This document shows, piece by piece, positions 24,801 through 33,800 of a DNA stretch of 64,000 bases; position 1 is the stretch's first letter, and the number at the start of each line of letters is the position of its first letter. This DNA comes from Trileptium ribeirensis (Eukaryota > Nematoda > Enoplea > Enoplida > Thoracostomopsidae): contig JASANE010018489.1 of the NCBI GenBank assembly GCA_030248225.1, positions 1 to 64,000 of the forward strand, in the 5' to 3' direction. The notes beneath the pieces are model-generated. The model was not told where the DNA came from and made no database searches. It saw only the letters and a list, made by a program, of their open reading frames with translations. The translations under genes were made by a program, and so were the position numbers.

Positions 24801-27800
24801 TATAGTAAAACAGATGAAGGAAAAAATGAAGGTATACTGGATTTAAAATACATTAAAAATAAATTTTACATTAAACTTAATGTATTGCGTTGGTATTATT
24901 ACCTTTCTGAAACTTTAAAGAAACTGAGGAAGCTAATAATGTATATTTATCGATCAAATATGTCTGTTTTTGGGCACCCGGAGCAAAAAATACCTACCAC
25001 TATACACCATTGCGTATACTGCGTCAAATTGAATGTACTCACAAAGCTTGGAGCGTAGAACACACACTTTCGCTCTGTCTCCAGTCGCCTCCCTTTACTA
25101 CACATACGTTTGTTACATGTTCTTCTGTAGGAAACTTGAAATTATTGCTTTATATGATTCTAAGAGAAAATAATAGGAAGGTAATTTTCTGATCAGTGGT
25201 CAGAGATACTGTTTAGGCTAGCATTGGACAAACAGTGCCCGTCAATTAGATGATAATGATGATAACTTTCTAATCAGAATGCTATAAATGATACACACTG
25301 TGATGCTGCTCGCACAGTTTCAATAAATACAGCTCATTGCCAAGAAAGCAATTTCTAGCTGCGTTGCAGATAACGTTAGTTTACTTCAATTAAGACTGAT
25401 TACCAAGGTTACAAGCGCACTGGCGGGTGCTTGACGCAATTTATGTTAGCCAAGCATACCCTAAGTACTTCTGTGTAAGCCATACTCTGTTACCGAGTTG
25501 GACCGGTTTAATTTAAACGTACCCCACAGACTTCTGGATGTGTAAAATAGCTGCTACAAGCATCGACCTGCCTTTGATTTGTTAGCAAACTCCTGCTGGT
25601 TATTATGAAAAATTCCTACTGCGATTATGTGCCCTACTTACGTTTCACACGGCAAGTTGCTTAGTTAATCTTTTCTTTTGCTTGGTTGTATTGGAGCTTG
25701 ATCATTGTATAATATATATTACATATGTTTGGATCACAAATGAAGCAAAAACGTGGAAAATTTCAAACAAAATTTTTAAACCGGAATTCCGGGTCCGGTA
25801 TGGTTTTTGCCTTTTGCCGGAACCGCAACCGGAACACGATTCTCGCCGGAACCGGAATTCTGGTTACTCCCTGCGTTCATGATATGCTAAGCCTAAGCCT
25901 TAGTCTTAACCTATGCTAAAGTCCTTATATGAGACGTACACTAAGCCTAAGCCTAAGTCGGGGGCTGCCGCCCCAGCTACAAGCAGTTCTTTTTTCTAAC
26001 TTTATAACGCAACGCCCTCAGGGTGACTTGGACCCTTTCTAGAGTAGTAGTAAAATGGAGGCTTGAATGCTTGTATTAACAGTCCGCTCAGGCCAGAAAT
26101 GGTCCATTGCGGAACCCTGCATGAATTTGAATTTCCGTAAGAGTTCTATTAAGGACTAGAGTTTTATTCGGTTGAAGATCGGGGGCATCTGCATAGAGCA
26201 ACACACCTTTATCAAAGAATTTCCTCCTTAAATCAACAAATTTACTACATTTGAGAATAAGGCGTGACGAAGTACCAACTTCATTTAGACAGCAATTGCA
26301 GGAATCATTTGCGACAAGTTTCATGACATTAAATAATGTTTATTCAGTATAAACGATGTTCTGTTATTGCTGTAACTATTTGCATCATACGCTTTTTATT
26401 TAATTTGCACACATAGGATGATAATTTCGCATTAATTCTAGGCCCAAATATTCGAGTTTGGCGACAGGACGTGCCGTCTTCCTAACTTTTATACCACTGC
26501 GCCTCACACCATTGCTTAATGCAGTTAGTAACGCTACTAAAACTAATCCCTACTGCAGGTTCACATCCAATAAATCATGCAGATCCATCACGCTTGGCAA
26601 GGTCATCACCAATTTCATTACCTGTAAAATAACTATGTCCGGAAATCCATGCTAACGTTACTTGATTATGTTAATAATTTATCTAGCGACAGCCTACATT
26701 GCCTAACTGTATCAGGCTTAATTGAGCAACTTGTAGTGGCTTTAATAGCAGCTTGACTATCACTAAATATGATGACATGCTTCTTTTTAACTCCTCTACC
26801 CAAAAGGTACGATACCCACTGTTGAATGGCTATAACTTCTGATTGAAAAACACTACAATATTGACCTAAAGAAATATATGATTGGGTCCAGTTTGGAACA
26901 TAAATCACTGCACCTAAGCCACTATTAGTTGTATTGCCATGATGCAAGCGCGAAGCGTCTGTAAAGCAAATCGTTGCATTACTACACCGTATAATCGTCT
27001 AGGTTATAGTAAGCTCTATTTGGTATAACAATGGTACAATGGTACTTGTTGGCCAAAAGTGCTTTTTTGCACCGGTCTGAAGGCATGTTAATAACTGAAA
27101 TTGCTTCAGTAGCAATATTAGCAATCGTACATGTTCTATATTAAGACACTGTCCCAAATAATTCGAGACTTTTAATCGGCTGAATTATTTTAAAGTAGCT
27201 TCCAAACACTTAAGTGACAATGGTTTTGAATTTATAATAGCTTCCATGCCCTGTGTAGGAGTTGATTTCAGAACACCAATAGCAGTGCAAGCCTTTGAAA
27301 TCTATTAAGATAATTTCTGTTGGTCTTCTGGATAGCTGTTTTAGGCCACCATGCAATAACTTAATACCATGTAAAAACCCACACAAGACAACAGCTTCAT
27401 ATAAATATAACAGAAATTTTGGCTTAAGGCCTCAATTCCTACCAGAAAATTGTCGACAGATAATTAAGTTACGTATAGATTTCTTATAAACATGCTGAAA
27501 GTGAGGTTTCCAGTACAGTTTACTATTCAGTATTACACCTAAGTACTGAACCTCCAATTTGTAATCCATTACAACATTGTCCATAGTTAGAATTGGCAAT
27601 ACCTCTGGATTGCTTTTACGGCTGAAGCAAACTAATACTGACTTGGTTTGTTGTACCTTTAAACCATTTCTATAACACTAGTGATCAACTGTTCTCAAAG
27701 CATGTTGAAGCCTTAAGCCCGCCAGTCTAACATTTGAACCTTTAGCTAATATGGCTACACCATCAGAGTATGCTTGTCCCAATATATATGTACCTCTGAA

Positions 27801-30800
27801 GCTCCACAATAGACCATCTACCACCAATGTCCAGAGCAGGGGCGAAAAAAACACCTCGTTGAGGACAACCACAGTTGACTCTGACATGACCAGTATTAGT
27901 CATAACAGATGCTAATTCAATCCGATTTTTAAGAATGTTTATTATAAACGTACACAGAGAAACCGGAATGTGAAAACTGCAAAGCGCTTGTTCAATAGCT
28001 TAAAAGATGTCTTATTGAAAGCCCCGCTAATGTCCAGAAAAGCACCAATCATACTATTGCATTTAGAAAAACTTTGCTCTACGTTATTGTGTAGAGCTGT
28101 AGTAATAGATTTAACAGCTATATAGACAATTTGATTATGATTTATAGATAACTTGCAGAGTATTTTCCCGAATATACCCATCTATTATTTTCTCCATCAT
28201 TTTAAGCATACACGATGATAAACTTATTAGTCTATAAGCCTTGGGTGACATATAGTCGTCTTTATGAAGCTTAGGTATAAACACAGCCCTGGCTAACCTC
28301 CCTGGTGCAGGTATATATCCTTTAATTACACAAATTTTAAAAAGATTGACTAATTTATCAACCAAGATATGGGCACCAGTTTGTAGATATATCGGATAAA
28401 TACCATCAATACAAAAGGTTTTAGGGTGTCGATGACCCAAATTACCATGTCAGGGTTAAACATCTTATTTGCAAGTTTAAGAGTTACCCCTATTTACTGT
28501 ACCCCTGAAATTTGGGAACGTACCAAATTCGCAATTTGAAAAGTGCACATTTAATAGTAAATATAATATCTTTAGCATCATCTATAATAACAACAACATT
28601 TAATAGTAAATATAATATCTTTAGCATCATCTATAATAACAACATCATGTGCGATTTTCAGACATATGACACCATACTGTCTACATTGCTTGAAAACTTT
28701 ATGTATTCTAGATGACATCACTGTATTTTCAATCGTGTCATAAAAGTTTTCCCATGCTCTTTTTTCGCTTTCCGAATACAGTTCTTGTACTCCAGTTGCA
28801 CTTGTTTGCAACGGTCACATATTACCCTATTAGCCCACATTTGGTTCAACTACAACAAAATATCTGTTACGAAAATAGACCGTGAACAATTTTCTTGTAG
28901 CACCAATGAAAGCAATATTTCCAGAATTCCTTCGGTCCCGGTTACTCGTCTCACGATCTGAATTCAGACTCAGTCAGCAGGAAGAACCATCCTGTTATCA
29001 CAATAAAGGTACAATATAGGTTGCCAGTTTTCTTTTTTGAGCGGAGCTCGGCCAAGCCGAGCGAAGCGTTTTTATTTTCTGTCTGGGTGTAAACAGGTCA
29101 ATGTCCGTCCGTTCGTTCGTTCGTCCGTTCGGTCCGACGGATCTCAAGAACCACTGAACCGATTTTAAAAAACTTTTTTGTTTGAAAGCCTATCATGTCA
29201 GAGTGTGCACCTGATATTTGGGATTAAAAAATTTTGAGTGGTTAATTAGTAATTAGCTAATTAGTAAAGCTTATGCAGCTAAAATAGACAATTTTGCAAT
29301 ATTTGTGTTATTTATTGAAATCGTACAAAATATATATTAGGATTTCTGTGTTGGCCACATAAGTAGGCATATAATCTGTAAATTTGTCGTGTATCTTAAC
29401 GCATGGGCTTTTTAAGATATGTATTCCGGCTTTCGGCTCGTATATATAAGCCCAAAAACATTGACCTAAGTATTAAAATATAAGTCGTTACCGAGCAATT
29501 TCTTCCACATTTTAACCAGCGACTTCGATGTCGATATAATATCGTCATTATTGCTTGCTTTTCGTAGCAAATTTACAGTCATGCCGATCCGAGTTTTCTT
29601 AAAAAATAAAGAAAACTGTTGTAGGAAGACGATACAATTACCCAATGTTGCATAATATTTTTTAGATTACCAGAAACAAGTGATGGTTGTTCAACCGTCA
29701 TTTCCGGCGCGTAAATTGTATATATACGAACGAAGCTGACAAGAGAAACATTCATGCTTGGCGCACCAACTAAACAATTCAATGCATGCAATTAATAGCT
29801 GGGCTGCGGACAATGGCGTAACTGTGGATCCTAATTATCGGGCGATATTTGAAGAAGCGCACCCTCGCTTCGTTCCACTTTGTTTTTATGTCTTTAAACT
29901 TAATTACCACTATTTATAATGCTAAAATGTCGTTTTACAGCATGAAAATATATGCACGGCAGTAAAACTACATGAAAATATCGAAATATTTAGTATTTTT
30001 ACGCAAGATTTATTCCCCACTTTGAAATTTCCCCCGAGAGTGAACATGAAGGCTCATAGAAGTCCCTCCACTTTTCGGAGGGCTGTGGACAGGAAAGAAA
30101 AGTCACAGCAACATTCAATATTATTTCTTATATATATTTCGACTATTCATGTCAAAACTCAACGTAGAATGAATCGTGCCCTACAGAAATACAATAAGCA
30201 TTTTAGTTGGTAAATAATAAATATGGAACAAAAACGATAAAAATGTTGCTTGAAAACACGAAAAAATTCAGCTACAAAACCATCAGTTGATTCAGAGAGT
30301 ACGGTTTTGTACCAGACAAGTTGGCGGAAATTCGCCAGGTATTTTCAGCCCCCCCCCAAATACGAACACGGAGGCCCAAAAAATACACCCACGTCAAATT
30401 ATGGTCCTGTGGAGAGGCCAGAAAACTGGGCTACATGAATCTCGTTCTAAGAGTTGGGGAAATGTAATAGACCTACAGTACGTTAAGACAGCATAACGAC
30501 CGCCTTCGGCACATTTCAAAATAGACGCTCTCTATTGCTTCTCCCAACGACGAAAATATGCAATATGTCGGAATTTACAAATAACAACTTTCACAAAAAT
30601 TAAATTTCGAATAGTCATTTTATACTTATGTATGGAAATTTAGATCTACACATAAAAAAGCCCAAGATCTTGGACATCCACTTTGGCCAAGCATTTTTCT
30701 CATTTACTATCTGATTTACTATCTGTCCCGATTTATCGGTCCCGATTTACTATCTGCATTGGGTTAATACGAAAGCAAATACAATTACTTTTATCGTATC

Positions 30801-33800
30801 AAGCAACACAGAGAATTTAGTGACCCATTTATATGCCTCAACATACAACTAAATGAGAACGAAACACTAAATTTTTACATTTTTTCGCGACAAAATAAAA
30901 CCTTTTTTACCGCAAGAGATGGGTTAAGGCATACACGTAATATGTGCACAGTGGGTGGGGGGCCCCATTTTCCAAATCCCCCTATGTTTGTGAGATTTTA
31001 CCTCGTTGTCCGTTCCCTCCCCAACTTGGCCGATACCCCCATGTTCAACCAATTCTAAAAATTTTTTGTCTAAAAAATTTATGTTTTTTGTTTGCAAATT
31101 GTTTTTAAGCATTATAATTACCGCATTTATAATGCTAAAATATGGTTTTTACCTTAAAAATATATTCACGGTAGTAAAAATGCATGAAAATATGGAAATA
31201 TTTAGTATTTTTAAACAAAATTTCCCCCATTTTTAATTTTCCTCCGAGAATGAACATGGAGGCCCCCCGAAGTTTACCCACCCATTTTTCGGAGGGCTTT
31301 GGACAGGCCTGCATATATATAAGCTTTATGGATTAAAAGCCTTAATGGATAAAAGACAGACATCATTTAAGTCGCTATTCCACAAGAATAACGCCTTTCC
31401 GAGTTTTTCAATTTCCGAATAGGGAAAATTACGCAAATCTGTTTTTTTAAATGCGTAACGGTGCACCAAAAAAGCGTAATTTTTATCATAAAAAGAAAAT
31501 CAAAAATACTTTTATGCATACATATAAAATATCTATTAATATTAGCATGAAACTGTTTCTATCATTGCAGAACGTATAAGTTATACGGATTCTTGAAAGA
31601 CAAACTGTTTTTGCTGCTATTAATGCATATTGTCATTGTAGTAGATGCTGTTGTACACTGGGAATCATGACGAATATTTTGAGTGATATACCAGGTCCAT
31701 ATGTAAGCTGCTGAGTTTGTCCGGTCCTAGAAATAAAATGCGTAATTTTCGCAAAAACTGCGAAAACGGTGACGCCATTATACCAATGTTAGCTTTAAAA
31801 GATAGCAACACGTTAAATATTATATAAGTTTCGGCTATTTTCAGCACGTTATATTATAACAACACGACCGTGTTCACCCAGTAAACCAAGAGACAGAAAC
31901 ATTACAATAAATTATTAAGAAAAATTATAATTTGAAGCGTCAGGTTTCACGATGTGTGCCTAGCGATTGCCGCATAGAACGCATATTAAAAAGAAATATG
32001 TACAACTGTTTTGTAGATACAACCCTCGGAGCCCGATAGCCCCATTCTAGTCCTCAATGCACAACGAAGGACCGACGATGGTGGACTCTGCTAAAGAGTA
32101 TAATAGTCTTCATATTTCCTATATTCCATTTAGCGGATACATCCAAGATTATTGCAACATTGAGGGTCCTAAACATGACAACCCACACAAGCTCCATGGA
32201 TTGAAACATTCATACCCCATTAGGTACCGGGACCACAATATAAATACCTCACCATGGACGACAAATACAGACCGATCAGTTCTAGGATCACCAAATTCCA
32301 GCCCTCATTCATCCAGCCCCCAGGTTCTTGACTATATCAAATAAAAACCCCCATTTTCATGGTGGTCCAACTTTCAACATTAAACAAAAACGCTATTAAA
32401 TGAATTAAGAACGAATTATTGCGTTACGTAGACAGACCATGGACGACAAATACAGACCGATCAGTTCTAGGATCACCAAATTCCAGCCCTCATTCATCCC
32501 CCCAGGTTCTTGACTATATCAAATAAAAACCCCCATTTTCATGGTGGTCCAACTTTCAACATTAAACAAAAACGCTATTAAATGAATTAAGAACGAATTA
32601 TTGCGTTACGTAGACAGACCATGGACGACAAATACAGACCGATCAGTTCTAGGATCACCAAATTCCAGCCCTCATTCATCCCCCCAGGTTCTTGACTATA
32701 TCAAATAAAAACCCCCATTTTCATGGTGGTCCAACTTTCAACATTAAACAAAAACGCTATTAAATGAATTAAGAACGAATTATTGCGTTACGTAGACAGA
32801 CCATGGACGACAAATACAGACCGATCAGTTCTAGGATCACCAAATTCCAGCCCTCATTCATCCCCCCAGGTTCTTGACTATATCAAATAAAAACCCCCAT
32901 TTTCACGGTGGTCCAACTTTCAACATTAAACAAAAACGCTATTAAATGAATTAAGAACGAATTATTGCGTTACGTAGACAGACGAAATTAAAATTTTTGC
33001 TCTACATGACTAGAATTAAAAAAAACTTCGCTGGCTCCGTGTTAAAAAATATACACACGCTTATATTTGAATATTCAAAATTGCGATTTCAAACAAAATA
33101 TAATATAATTATATAAAAATAACCTGCAGTATTGTAAGATTCACTGGAAGTTTTTCAAGAACTTTTAACATATCCAATATATTTTCGTCCTGAAACATAA
33201 AAATTTATATTTCAAGATTTCGAAGTGAGCTATTCTGGTTTGTCTTTGGGATAATGAAAAGCTTAGAAAAGATATTATGACAGAGGTGTGCAGCAGGCGC
33301 CTGTGCAGTTTTTGCTTAGAGAAGTATAATTTTAAGGCATGCTTAATTTTTTTGCACTTCCAAGCAGACTTCTTACTACTCGTGACAGTGCTGAAATGTT
33401 ACAATGTCTGTTATTAAGTTTTAAGCTTGACAAGCATAACTCAACTTTGACTGTGCGAATTGATTCGCACAATAACTCGTTTGAAAGCTTGAGGCGAAAA
33501 CTGCTTCCAACATCTTCCCTCCGAAATCGGGCCAAAAGGGCTCGGTTCCGGTCCCAAATGGGCCCCAAAAATTATGTTACTTATTATAAGTCGACAACAG
33601 GTGTAGAGATATAACTGAAACTGTACTCATTTCATAGATTTACGAAAATGGTAATATCTCCACAATCACTCAAGATGAGCGATTTTGGTCTCATTTTGTA
33701 GAGCAACTCATTCTCTATCTAAAACCTGGTCGACCCAAGACCCATCGAATACATCCTAATAACGCATCAAGTATTTGTGCTGGTCTCTAGATAGCCAAAC

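Noticed and set aside
33332..33614. Overlapping 78- and 91-codon frames on opposite strands
   Set aside because: No similarity to known proteins on either strand and no splice context fitting TFIIS.
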